Below, piece by piece: positions 38,836 to 47,263 of a stretch of DNA of 64,000 nt. The notes under the pieces were generated by a model. The model was not told the origin of the DNA and ran no database searches. It was given only the letters and a program-made list of their open reading frames with translations. Where the stretch lies: contig NZ_JAALJH010000020.1 in the NCBI RefSeq assembly GCF_011064615.1, positions 1 to 64,000 of the forward strand, read 5' to 3'. The position numbers and the translations under genes were made by a program. Within the stretch, counting starts at the first letter, position 1. The number at the start of each line of letters is the position of its first letter. The stretch is from Aquisphaera insulae. GTDB lineage: Bacteria > Planctomycetota > Planctomycetia > Isosphaerales > Isosphaeraceae.

Positions 38836-39419
38836 AGAGGGACAAAGACAGAAGAGTCCCTACCACGGATGACACGGATTACACGGATGGGGGAGGGAGA
38901 ATGACGAGGCAAGGGACCACGCGAGGCCAGGATCAGAATCCGTGAAAACTTAGCGGACAAGAATCATGATAAACACTCAATGTATCTATTCTGTCTTATG
39001 TCTGTCTTCTTCCCTTCCTTCCCTTCCCTTCCTTTCCTTTCCCTTCCCCTTCTGCTCCTCCTCTTGCATTCCATCCGTGTGATCCGGTGCGTCAGGCGAA
39101 GCTCGGTCGATCTCGGCAGTTGAGAGGAACTGTCCATGGTACTTGCTCGTTCACCATGAAGCGAACTCGGCGGCGTGCGGGGCGACCCGCCCGTCGGAGC
39201 CCGAGTGAGCGAAGGCGCCAGCCGTAGCGAAAGCGAACCCTTCGGCCTCGTTACACAAGTGGGGATGGCCATCCTTCCGGATTTGGTGAAGCCTGATGCC
39301 GGCCGCGAAGCAACGAGCAGATGCAGCGGTCGGGTCCCCCGGGGTGATACGGGACGGCGGACGTCGAAAGATCGACACGGGAACCTGAGAGGCCCGGTCG
39401 AGCGGCCCGAGGCCGGGGC

Positions 39420-40943
39420 ATGGCCCGGGGCGACGAACGGCGGGAATCCATAACCGCCGGCTCGGCTCGATCGGGAGTCGGAGGGGGCCGTAGTAGCGAT
39501 GAGGCGGCTAACCACCGCGGAGCGAAGGGCCCCTGCCATATCCCTGCTGACGTCAGACGCGAGGAGGACCGCTTGGACGAGAGTCCCACTACGGACCACG
39601 CGGCGAAGATCGACCCCGACCGGCCGCCGGCTGAGCCGGAGGTGAAGTCGGGGGTGAAACTGCCGCCGAAAGTCTCCGAGCTGAGATGGAAGCTGAATCG
39701 AAAGGCCAAGCAGGAGCCGAAGTTCCGGTTCTACGCCCTGTATGACCGGATCTATCGGGACGATGTGCTGATGGCCGCATGGTGGCTGGTGCTGGCCAAG
39801 GACGGGGCTCCCGGGGTGGACGGCGTGCGTTGTCAGGACATCATCGATGGTCCGGGCGCCGGCGTCTACCTGGAGGCCCTGGCCGAGGAGCTTCGCACCC
39901 GGAGCTACCGGCCGCAGCCGGTGAAGCGCGTGTACATACCCAAGCCGGACGGCCGGATGCGACCGCTGGGGATACCCACGGTCAAGGACCGGATCGTCCA
40001 GACGGCGGCCTTGCTGGTGATCGAGCCGATCTTCGAGGCGGACTTCCTGGACAGCTCGTTCGGGTTCCGTCCGGGCCGAAATGCCCACCAGGCGATCGAC
40101 GCGATTGCAGGGCACCTGGCCGCAGGTCGCCGCGAAGTCTATGACGCGGACCTGAAGTCGTACTTCGATACGATCCCGCATGACGCGCTGATGAAGTGCC
40201 TGGAACGGAGGATAGCCGACCGCGGGGTGCAGGGGCTGATTCGCAGTTGGCTGGAGGCGCCGATCGTCGAGACGGACGAGGACGGGCAGGGCCGAACGAC
40301 TCGACCGAAGCAGGGGACGCCGCAAGGCGGGGTGATCTCGCCGCTGCTGGCGAATCTCTACCTGCATTGGTTCGAGAAGCGGTTCTACCGCTCCGACGGG
40401 CCGGGGACATGGGCGTCGGCCCGGCTGGTGCGATACGCCGACGACTTCGTGGTGCTGGCGCGATACCAAGGCAGGCAGCTCATCGGCTGGATCGAAGGGA
40501 CGCTGGAAGGGCGCTTCGGGCTGACGATCAATCGTGAGAAGACCCGCGTCGTGAACATGAACGAGCCGGGGCAGGAGCTGAATTTCCTGGGGTTCACGCT
40601 GAGATACGATCGCGACCGCTACGGCCGGGATCGGACCTACTTGAACGTGACGCCTTCGGACAAGGCGATGGCTCGGGCTCGAGAGAAGGTGCGGGAGCTG
40701 ACCGGACCGGGGCGATGCTTCATGCCGATCGTGCAGATGATCGGCGAGCTGAACCGCTGGTCGAAGGGCTGGGGCGGATACTTCCGTCATGGCTACCCGC
40801 GGCAGAGCTTCCGGGCCGTGAATCGATTTATGAGGGAACGTCTGACGCGCCACCTGAATCGACGGAGCCAGCGCGCCTACCGGCAACCGGGAGGTGTGTC
40901 GACCTATGCCCACCTGCAAAGCCTCGGCTTGCAGGCTCTGTAG
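39420..40943 (+). CDS. ltrA: group II intron reverse transcriptase/maturase
   Basis: A 507-residue frame; the coding start may be later, near 39573 ([12 protein letters not shown]), since the first 50 residues overlap intron RNA structure. RT motifs: [82 protein letters not shown] and the catalytic YADDFVVLA, then LNFLGFT. The maturase (GIIM) domain follows with [15 protein letters not shown]. The protein ends soon after (SLGLQAL), with no HNH endonuclease, so mobility probably uses nascent DNA ends. It appears full length and could be active. Confidence 0.93.
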   Translation: MARGDERRESITAGSARSGVGGGRSSDEAANHRGAKGPCHIPADVRREEDRLDESPTTDHAAKIDPDRPPAEPEVKSGVKLPPKVSELRWKLNRKAKQEPKFRFYALYDRIYRDDVLMAAWWLVLAKDGAPGVDGVRCQDIIDGPGAGVYLEALAEELRTRSYRPQPVKRVYIPKPDGRMRPLGIPTVKDRIVQTAALLVIEPIFEADFLDSSFGFRPGRNAHQAIDAIAGHLAAGRREVYDADLKSYFDTIPHDALMKCLERRIADRGVQGLIRSWLEAPIVETDEDGQGRTTRPKQGTPQGGVISPLLANLYLHWFEKRFYRSDGPGTWASARLVRYADDFVVLARYQGRQLIGWIEGTLEGRFGLTINREKTRVVNMNEPGQELNFLGFTLRYDRDRYGRDRTYLNVTPSDKAMARAREKVRELTGPGRCFMPIVQMIGELNRWSKGWGGYFRHGYPRQSFRAVNRFMRERLTRHLNRRSQRAYRQPGGVSTYAHLQSLGLQAL

Positions 40944-40994
40944 GCGACCCTGCGCTGGCCTCCTGTGCATACCTTCGAGTCAGAGGATATGGGT

Positions 40995-41028
40995 AAGCCG
41001 GATGCGGGAAACCTGCACGTCCGGTTTG
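40995..41028 (+). ncRNA. group II intron domain V (with domain VI to about 41070)
   Basis: A 34-nt hairpin starting AAGCCGGATGCGGGAAACCT with the catalytic AGC at 40996-40998, GAAA-like tetraloop and closing CCGG. It is followed by a strong stem (GCGGAGGCGGCTGA paired with TCAGCCCCTCCGC), the likely domain VI. Position 50 bases after the maturase stop is typical. Confidence 0.85.
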
Positions 41029-41110
41029 AAGAGGGCGGAGGCGGCTGAGCAATCAGCCCCTCCGCTACTCGACCGTCATCCGTGGTAGTACCTCTCCTGT
41101 CTTCGCCCTG

Positions 41111-42181
41111 TTAGTCCTCCGATCGATGACCCCTGCGTTGCCGCCCCGCGGCGGGCCCGTGGTGCGCATCGAGATCGGGGCCGTAGCGCGAGCCCGACAG
41201 CGTGGTGAGCTTGAACCATCGGTGCTCCGCCTGGATGACCCGGATGGTGCCCGAGCGCGAGCGCATCACGATCGATTCCGTGGTCGCCCCGTCGCGGGTG
41301 TAGCGGACGCCCTCGAGGAGTGCGCCGTCGGTGATGCCGGTGGCGGCGAAGAACACGTCGTCACCCTGGACCAGGTCATCGGTGGTCAGGATCCGGTCGA
41401 GGTCGTAGCCCGCGTCGAGCGCGGCCTTCTTCTCGGCCTCGTCGCGGGGATAGAGCCGACCCTGGATCTCGCCCCCCAGGCACTTCAGCGCCGCGGCCGC
41501 GATGACCCCTTCCGGCGTGCCGCCGATGCCGTAGAGCAGGTCCACGCCGGTCCCGCGCTGGGCGGCCGTGATCGCGCCGGCGACGTCGCCGTCGCGGATC
41601 AGGTAGACGCGCGCGCCCACCTTGCGGAGCTTGGCGATGGTCTCCGCGTGCCGCGGCCGGTCGAGGACGGCGACGGTGATCTCCTCCGGCTCCATGCCAC
41701 GGACCTTGGCCATCATCCGGACGTTGACCTCGATGGGCGCCCCTATGTCGATGATCCCGCGCCCCTCGCGGCCGACGGCGAGCTTCTCCATGTAGACGCA
41801 CGGACCCGGGTTGAACATCGTGTCCTTGGGGGCGACCGCCACGACGGCCATGGCATTGGCCTCGCCGTTGGCCACCAGCCGGGTGCCGTCGATCGGGTCC
41901 ACGGCGACGTCGAACGGCGTGCCGCCCCCCGCGCCCAGGGTCTCGCCGTTGAAGAGCATGGGGGCCTCGTCCTTCTCCCCCTCGCCGATGACCACGACGC
42001 CCTCGAACGGCACCGAGTTGAACAGCAGCCGCATCGCGTCCACCGCCGACTGGTCGGCCGCGTTCTTGTCGCCGCGCCCCACCCATCGCGCCGACGCGAG
42101 CGCGGCGGCCTCCGTGGTCCGCACCAGGTCCAGGGCCAAATTGTGATCGGGCGTCACCTGCACGCGCGGCTTCGTCGGCAT
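41111..42181 (-). CDS. glpX: class II fructose-1,6-bisphosphatase
   Basis: A 356-residue enzyme that hydrolyses fructose 1,6-bisphosphate in gluconeogenesis. GEGEKDEAPMLFNGE, FDVAVDPIDGTRLVANGE, RDGDVAGAI and GIGGTPEGVIAAAALKCLGG match GlpX metal- and substrate-binding motifs of the inositol-phosphatase-like fold. The start MPTKPRVQVTPDHN fits the family. The last 20 residues are basic and not conserved. It is monocistronic and ends beside the repeat/intron element. Confidence 0.95.
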   Translation of the reverse strand: MPTKPRVQVTPDHNLALDLVRTTEAAALASARWVGRGDKNAADQSAVDAMRLLFNSVPFEGVVVIGEGEKDEAPMLFNGETLGAGGGTPFDVAVDPIDGTRLVANGEANAMAVVAVAPKDTMFNPGPCVYMEKLAVGREGRGIIDIGAPIEVNVRMMAKVRGMEPEEITVAVLDRPRHAETIAKLRKVGARVYLIRDGDVAGAITAAQRGTGVDLLYGIGGTPEGVIAAAALKCLGGEIQGRLYPRDEAEKKAALDAGYDLDRILTTDDLVQGDDVFFAATGITDGALLEGVRYTRDGATTESIVMRSRSGTIRVIQAEHRWFKLTTLSGSRYGPDLDAHHGPAAGRQRRGHRSED

Positions 42182-42286
42182 GGGAGGATCCTCCGGACGG
42201 CCCGTCGATGCCGCGAGGCCCCGCGGCACGCTCGGCCAGCCGCCATCATCCCAGGCCCCCGACGGGAAAACAACGCGGCGGCCGCG

Positions 42287-42847
42287 TCACCGCCGCGAGA
42301 CATGCCGGTTCCCCGCGATCGAGAACCGCAGCGGGCGAGCCGCCCACTCGCCCGCATAATCGACGCCCACCCTCGGGCCGGCGACGATCTCGAACGGCGG
42401 GGCCGGCTCGTCGGGCTCGGCGATGAAGAGCCCGCCGCGCCTCATGTCGTGCCCGTTGAGCGTGCGGTCGATGTTCAGCGCCCGGCAGAGGCGGCCCGGC
42501 CCGCTGGCGCTGACGTCGATGTTCTCGACCGGCTCGAGCGCCCGCAGCAACACGGCCGAGGCGTGATTCCCCGGGCCCGTCACGGCGTTCAGGCAGTTGT
42601 ACATTCCATAGATCAGGTAGACATACGCATGTCCCGGCGGACCGAACATGACCTCGGTCCGCGCCGTGCGGCCCTTCGACGAGTGCGCCGCAAGGTCGTG
42701 CGGCCCAAGGTACGCCTCCGCCTCGACGATCCGGCCGACTCGGCGCGGCTTGCCGTTCCCTTCGCGGCGGATCAGGAGCTTGCCCAGCAGGTCCGGGGCG
42801 ACGTCCTCGGCGGGGCGGTCGTAGAACGAGTGGGGCAGCGGCTTCAT
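42287..42847 (-). CDS. 3-methyladenine DNA glycosylase (AAG/MPG family)
   Basis: A 186-residue base-excision repair enzyme that removes alkylated purines. FYDRPAEDVAPDLLGKLLIR, GRIVEAEAYLGPHDLAAHSSKGRTARTEVMFGPPGHAYVYLIYGMYNCLNAVTG and RALEPVENID match family motifs, including the catalytic Glu in VEAEAY and the intercalating Tyr region. The start MKPLPHSFYDRP is the family N-terminus; longer frames in another phase are shadows. It lies 105 bases upstream of glpX. Confidence 0.93.
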   Translation of the reverse strand: MKPLPHSFYDRPAEDVAPDLLGKLLIRREGNGKPRRVGRIVEAEAYLGPHDLAAHSSKGRTARTEVMFGPPGHAYVYLIYGMYNCLNAVTGPGNHASAVLLRALEPVENIDVSASGPGRLCRALNIDRTLNGHDMRRGGLFIAEPDEPAPPFEIVAGPRVGVDYAGEWAARPLRFSIAGNRHVSRR

Positions 42848-42990
42848 GGAGAGGATGATACCAGGGCAAGGGCCGAGGAGGCCAATCCTGGTCCCCTTCC
42901 CCACGCAGCGAGGAGGGGACCAGAGAGGGGTCTCGCCTCGTCCCTGGTCCGTCGCCGCGGCTTCTCTTGGCCCGAAGAAGCAAGCCGCGA

Positions 42991-44319
42991 TCACTTCGCC
43001 TTCGGATCCCCCGCCGGCTTCGCCGCGGCCGGCGGCGGGGGCGTGATCCGGATCTGGTAGACCTTGCCCTCCCAGAGGGCAAAGTTCAGTTGGAGCTTGT
43101 CGTAAGACAGCCCCGTCTGGCCGGTCGGCTTCTCGGGATCCGCCGCGTCCTTGAAGACATCCTTGTTGCGCGAGACGTCCTCGCGATCAGGCGGGCCGTA
43201 CGCCCGGATGATGTCATCCCGGTTCGCGCCCAGGCCAATCCCCTTGTCGGTCTTGCCCCGGAACTCGCGGACCTTGATCACGAACCCGTGCTGGCCGAGG
43301 GCGACGGCCCAGTACAGGCCGTGTTTCGGCTGGCCTTCGGGGAGGACCATGAGCTCGAAGCCGCGCGAGTAATAGGACAGGAGCCTCATCTTCCCAGCCG
43401 TGCTCGCCCGATCGGGCTTGCCCAGGGCCTTGACGACCTGCTCCTCGGTCATGCCGAACCGCGCCGGGCCGATGCCCACCAGCGGCGTGAGCGTCGGGGC
43501 CGCCAGGTCCTCCTCCGCGGGTTCGGGGGAGAGTTCGGCCACGCCGAGGGTCTCCACCGTGAAGCCTTCCGGCGGGGTCATGGTGAAGAGTGCGGGGTCG
43601 AGCGGCCGGTCGAAGACGAAGTCGCTCATGACCTGAACCCAGCGCTTGCCCCCGTCCTTCCACTCCATCTCGATGCGAACCGGCAGCTTCGTCTCCGGGT
43701 CGACCCAGACGGTGCCTTCCTGTCCGTTGACCTTCACGACGAACCCGAGGGCGGGCTTGCCGGCGACCTCTCGGCCGGGGAGGACTCGCACCGGATCCTT
43801 CGCGATGTCCCGGAAGAGGGCGTAGAAGTTGATCTGCTCGGGAACCTGGAAGGCGGCCCCCTCGATGACCATGGCGGACTTTGCCTTCGTGCGAACGAGC
43901 ATCGTCTTCCTCGCCTGAAAATCGACGATCGAGTAGCCTCCCTCCATCTCGTTGCGGACCAGGGACGGGGCGACGACCATCATCCGGGACGACTCGCGCG
44001 GCTTGTCGTCGACGAGTTCGACCATGGTGTGGGTCAGGGTCCGCGTGGCCGCCACCTTCTGCTGGAGCTCCTCCAGGCTGACGCCCGCGGCGCTATGGCC
44101 CGGGGTCAGGAAGAAGGCGAACGTCGCGGTGGCCGCCGCGGCGATCACCCCGCCGGCAAGCTTCAGGATCATGGTCCGTCTCCCTTCGGGATTCTTCCTC
44201 GCGAACAGGGCGTCGATGTCCGTCGGCGACGCCTCGGGCGCAGTCCGGGCGAAGAGGCCGAGGAGGTCCTCCTCGATCGGGTCGGGCTCGGGGCCGGATG
44301 AGGCGTGCGGGGAGTTCAT
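42991..44319 (-). CDS. anti-sigma-like membrane protein with LolA-type exterior domain
   Basis: A 442-residue protein. A short cytoplasmic part (residues 1-48, EEDLLGLFARTAPEASPTDIDALFARK) precedes one membrane segment (about 50-70). The outer part begins like DUF2092/LolA-fold lipoprotein-carrier domains (SLEELQQKVAATRTLTHTMVELVDDK, FDRPLDPALFTMTPPEGF) and ends in a second unit with GIGPARFGMTEEQVVKALGKPDRAS that is repeated loosely near GIGLGANRDDIIRAYGPPDRED. It follows the ECF sigma gene by eight bases, so it is probably its sensor or regulator. Confidence 0.75.
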   Translation of the reverse strand: MNSPHASSGPEPDPIEEDLLGLFARTAPEASPTDIDALFARKNPEGRRTMILKLAGGVIAAAATATFAFFLTPGHSAAGVSLEELQQKVAATRTLTHTMVELVDDKPRESSRMMVVAPSLVRNEMEGGYSIVDFQARKTMLVRTKAKSAMVIEGAAFQVPEQINFYALFRDIAKDPVRVLPGREVAGKPALGFVVKVNGQEGTVWVDPETKLPVRIEMEWKDGGKRWVQVMSDFVFDRPLDPALFTMTPPEGFTVETLGVAELSPEPAEEDLAAPTLTPLVGIGPARFGMTEEQVVKALGKPDRASTAGKMRLLSYYSRGFELMVLPEGQPKHGLYWAVALGQHGFVIKVREFRGKTDKGIGLGANRDDIIRAYGPPDREDVSRNKDVFKDAADPEKPTGQTGLSYDKLQLNFALWEGKVYQIRITPPPPAAAKPAGDPKAK

Positions 44320-44327
44320 GGGGAACC

Positions 44328-44906
44328 TCAGCCGTCGGGCGCATCGGCGATCAGGATGCGCAGCCGGGCCACGAGCCGGGCCACGCGGGACTTGATCGTG
44401 CTGGCGGGGGCGTCCATCGCGTCGGCGATCTCCGCGAAGGTCAGCCCCTCGTCGAACCGGAGCGAGAGCAACGCGCGGTCGTCGGGCGGGAGCGACCGGA
44501 GCGCCTCGGCCAGCCGGGCGGATTCGTCGAGGGCCGCCAGCGCCTCCGCGGGATCCGGGCCGGTCGCGGCGGCGGCCGGGGCGAGGGCCCGGGCGCGGTC
44601 CACCACGTTCCGACGACGCGAGCGACTGCGGACGGCGGCGATCGACTCGTTCACGGCCGCGCGGCGGAGCCAGGCCGCGAACCGAGCCGGCTCGCGGATC
44701 GCCCCGGGCGCGCGGAGGAGGCGGACGAACACGGCCTGGCGAATTTCCTCGGCCTCGTGGACGTCGCCGGTGACCCGCGCCGCGATCCGCAGCAGCGGGA
44801 CTTCCCAGCGGCGGACGAGCGACACGAAGGCCCCGCGATCGCCGCGCTGGAATCGCGCGACGAGCTCGGCGTCGGAATCGGTGTCATCATCGGTCGGTTC
44901 GGTCAT
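44328..44906 (-). CDS. ECF-type RNA polymerase sigma factor
   Basis: A 192-residue protein with sigma region 2 (DAELVARFQRGDRGAFVSLVRRW, AEEIRQAVFVRLL) and region 4 (LRSLPPDDRALLSLRFDEGLTFAEIADAMDAPASTIKSRVARLVARLR), with no region 1 or 3. Downstream, eight bases away, is a single-pass membrane protein that likely controls it. The ECF group cannot be fixed by eye. The divergent neighbour is a TolB-like exported protein, a possible target. Confidence 0.94.
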   Translation of the reverse strand: MTEPTDDDTDSDAELVARFQRGDRGAFVSLVRRWEVPLLRIAARVTGDVHEAEEIRQAVFVRLLRAPGAIREPARFAAWLRRAAVNESIAAVRSRSRRRNVVDRARALAPAAAATGPDPAEALAALDESARLAEALRSLPPDDRALLSLRFDEGLTFAEIADAMDAPASTIKSRVARLVARLRILIADAPDG

Positions 44907-45078
44907 CGGCCGAGCGTCCGGGCCGGGAAGTCGTTCGGATCGTGTCCGCGATCCTCACCATACAGGACGCGCGCGGACGGAGGATGGACGAATCGGGCGA
45001 GGAATTTCCGCGCGGATTGCTCGCCTCGGCGTTATCCTGGCGGAGATTCCGCCCCCGCTCGCGCCCCGGAGATCAGCC

Positions 45079-46593
45079 ATGTCGCCCTTGATGAAGCCGA
45101 TGGGTACGGTGTTGCTTGCCCTTGCCATGTGTGGCCGGGCGACCGCCGGGGACGGCCCGGTCGGCCTCTTCGAGGGCCATGGCGACGTCGGCGACGTCCT
45201 GCACTCGGGCTCGTCCGCGTTCGACGCCGGGCGGAATGCCTACACGCTGGCCGGCAGCGGCGAGAACATGTGGGCCGCGCGCGATGCCTTCCAGTTCGCC
45301 TGGAAACGAGTCTCCGGCGACACGTCGATCGCCGCGGACATCGCCTTCGAGGGCGCGGGGACCGACCCGCATCGCAAGGCCTGCCTGATGATCCGCCAGG
45401 GCCTGGATGCCGACTCGGCCTACGTCGATGTCGCCATCCACGGCGACGGCCTGACCTCGCTCCAGTTCCGGGCCGAGAAGGGGGAGCGGACCCAGGAGGT
45501 CCGGGCCGCCGTCAAGGCGCCCCATCGCGTCCGGATCGAGAAGCGCGGCAAGTACGCGACCCTCTTCGTCTCCGGCGGGGACGGCTCCCGACCCCTCGCC
45601 TTCTCCGGCGCGGCGACGCGGATCGTCCTGGAGGGGCCGTTCTACGTCGGGATCGGCGTCTGTTCGCATAACAAGGACGTGGTCGAGCGGGCGGTCTTCT
45701 CGAACGTCGAGCTGGTCTCGCCGCTGCCGCCGCCTTCCGAGCAGCCGGTGCTCTACAGCACGCTCGAGACGATGACGATGGCGTCCACGGATCGGAGCGT
45801 CGTGCACGTCGTCCCGAGGCGGATCGAGGCCCCGAACTGGCTGGCGGATGGCAAGACGCTGATCTTCAACGGCGGCGGACGGATCCACCGGGTCCCCACG
45901 ACGGGCGGCGAACCGGTCGCGATCGACACGGGCTTCGCCACCCGGTGCAACAACGACCACGGCGTCTCGCCCGACGGCAAGACGCTGGTGATCAGCGACC
46001 AGACTCAGGGGACCAGGGACTCGCTCATCTACACGCTGCCCGTGGAAGGCGGCACACCGCGGCAGGTCACGCCGACGGGCCCGTCCTACTGGCACGGCTG
46101 GTCGCCCGACGGCAAGACGCTGGCCTTCTGCGGCCGTCGCGGCGGCGAGTACGACATCTACACGATCCCGGCGGCAGGGGGCACGGAGGCCCGCCTGACC
46201 ACGGCGGCGGGGCTCGACGACGGCCCCGAGTACTCGCCGGATGGCCGCATCTACTTCAATTCGGTGCGCGGCGGCTCGATGCAGATCTGGCGGATGAACG
46301 GCGACGGGTCCGACCAGCAGGCCGTCACCGACGACGGCTTCAACAACTGGTTCCCGCACGTCTCCCCGAACGGCCGCACCATGGTCTTCCTGAGCTATGA
46401 GAAGGGCGTGGAGGGCCACCCCGAGGACCAGGACGTGACCCTCCGGAGGATGGACCTGGCCACCGGCAAGGTCGACGTCCTGGCGCGGCTGTTCGGCGGC
46501 CAGGGGACGATCAACGTCCCCTGCTGGTCGCCGGACGGGAAGGCGATCGCCTTCGTGACGTATCAGCGCGTCGCGGGGGCTCATTCGCCGTGA
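45079..46593 (+). CDS. exported TolB-like beta-propeller protein with laminin-G-like N-terminal domain
   Basis: A 504-residue protein with a signal peptide (to about TAGDGP). Residues 30-215 form a beta-sandwich of the DUF1349/concanavalin-like type (DTSIAADIAFEGAG, KACLMIRQGLDADSAYVDVAIHGDG). Residues 230-500 carry PD40/WD40-like repeats: NWLADGKTLIF, GVSPDGKTLVI, GWSPDGKTLAF, EYSPDGRIYF, HVSPNGRTMVF and CWSPDGKAIAF, each with a GG or DG strand pair, giving a six-bladed propeller. Such proteins bind ligands or carbohydrates; no catalytic motif is seen. Divergent to the ECF operon. Confidence 0.85.
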   Translation: MSPLMKPMGTVLLALAMCGRATAGDGPVGLFEGHGDVGDVLHSGSSAFDAGRNAYTLAGSGENMWAARDAFQFAWKRVSGDTSIAADIAFEGAGTDPHRKACLMIRQGLDADSAYVDVAIHGDGLTSLQFRAEKGERTQEVRAAVKAPHRVRIEKRGKYATLFVSGGDGSRPLAFSGAATRIVLEGPFYVGIGVCSHNKDVVERAVFSNVELVSPLPPPSEQPVLYSTLETMTMASTDRSVVHVVPRRIEAPNWLADGKTLIFNGGGRIHRVPTTGGEPVAIDTGFATRCNNDHGVSPDGKTLVISDQTQGTRDSLIYTLPVEGGTPRQVTPTGPSYWHGWSPDGKTLAFCGRRGGEYDIYTIPAAGGTEARLTTAAGLDDGPEYSPDGRIYFNSVRGGSMQIWRMNGDGSDQQAVTDDGFNNWFPHVSPNGRTMVFLSYEKGVEGHPEDQDVTLRRMDLATGKVDVLARLFGGQGTINVPCWSPDGKAIAFVTYQRVAGAHSP

Positions 46594-46680
46594 GTCGCCG
46601 GAGGATCGACGGATTTCCCGCCCCCGCGCGAACTTCCTCGTCGGGATCGACGTCTGCTCTCACGTTCGCCTGATCGTGAT

Positions 46681-46751
46681 AACGCCGGAGCCAGACGGGC
46701 GGGCGGCCGGCTGCAACCCGGCAGAAGTGGGTTCGACTCCCACCGGCGTTT
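46681..46751 (+). tRNA. tRNA-Cys (GCA)
   Basis: The acceptor AACGCCG pairs perfectly with CGGCGTT. The D arm is GCC-loop-GGC as usual for Cys tRNAs. The anticodon arm GCCGG-CTGCAAC-CCGGC gives anticodon GCA, and the T arm GTGGG-TTCGACT-CCCAC is perfect. The discriminator base is T, the Cys identity base. CCA is not encoded. Confidence 0.88.
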
Positions 46752-46859
46752 CTTCGCAAGCGAGCGGACGGCCTCGCCGGGCCCGCGGCGCGCTCGACCC
46801 CGTGAGAACGGTCGGCCGGGCGTGTCCCGTGAAGGGGATCGAAACCGGGGCGGGGCCGG

Positions 46860-46931
46860 ATCGTGGTAGCTCAGAGGTAGAGCACCGGGCTATGGACCCG
46901 GGTGTCACAGGTTCGACTCCTGTCCACCGCA
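46860..46931 (+). tRNA. degenerate tRNA-like sequence, His-like with anticodon ATG
   Basis: The D arm (GCTC-AGAGGTA-GAGC), anticodon arm (CCGGG-CTATGGA-CCCGG) and T arm (ACAGG-TTCGACT-CCTGT) are all perfect. The loop CTATGGA differs by one base from the CTGTGGA of tRNA-His, giving ATG instead of GTG. The acceptor (ATCGTGG against CCACCGC) has two mismatches and one wobble pair, and base 73 is A rather than the C of tRNA-His. It may be a pseudo-tRNA or an unusual isoacceptor. Confidence 0.5.
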
Positions 46932-47263
46932 CCGGGACGTTGAAAACGTCTCCACCACTGAGCCCGAGGGGGACGGGCGGCCGACCGGCCGGCCTCGTCG
47001 ATCCGATCCAAGTCGCGCTCGCGCGAGGCGGAGACGATCGTCGGGGCGGCGCGTGCCGACGCCCTGAAGCGCGCGGGAACGCCCGTCGCGTCGGCGGAAG
47101 GCCCTCGCTCACCGGGGGGCAAGCCGTCGGCAACGCGGGCGACAGGCGCGACTCCGCGACCGGACGCGTGGCCGCCGGCCGTCCCGTCCTCCGAGGGCAT
47201 CTCGCTATTGCGATCTCCTGTTGTCGCTGGAAACCTCGGGCTCGGCCCGGGAGGTGTGCCGTG
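46932..47263. other. intergenic region, nothing recognised
   Basis: About 330 bases between the second tRNA-like sequence and the slipin gene. No coding frame, repeat or promoter stands out. Confidence 0.5.

Larger units (their letters stand above)
39087..41075 (+). mobile_element. group II intron with RT/maturase
   Basis: The 5' end is placed at GTGCG (39087) directly after the repeat-arm exon, and the 3' end near GACC(G) (41073-41075) before the rest of that arm; exact ends are plus or minus 2-3 bases. The 5' part has stem-loops typical of domain I (for example GTGAGCGAAGG and GTAGCGAAAGCGAA near 39205-39235). Domains V and VI lie at 40995-41070. Total length is about 1.99 kb. The intron sits in non-coding DNA, so splicing is not needed for a host gene. 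Confidence 0.85.
38862..41092. repeat. palindromic intergenic element, right arm interrupted by a group II intron
   Basis: The left arm TACCACGGATGACACGGAT continues as TACACGGATGG (38862-38893). Its reverse complement is found as CCATCCGTGTGATCCG at 39071-39086 and TCATCCGTGGTA at about 41076-41087, separated only by the intron. Without the intron the element would be about 240 bp with 30-bp inverted ends, a core with an AT-richer part and a long pyrimidine tract (38990-39060). It has no coding capacity. Comparable NCCACGGAT-type elements lie between genes in several bacterial phyla. Confidence 0.65.

Noticed and set aside
39176..39180. GTGCG as the intron 5' end
   Set aside because: The GTGCG at 39087 directly follows the repeat-arm exon that continues after the 3' end, so it explains both junctions better.
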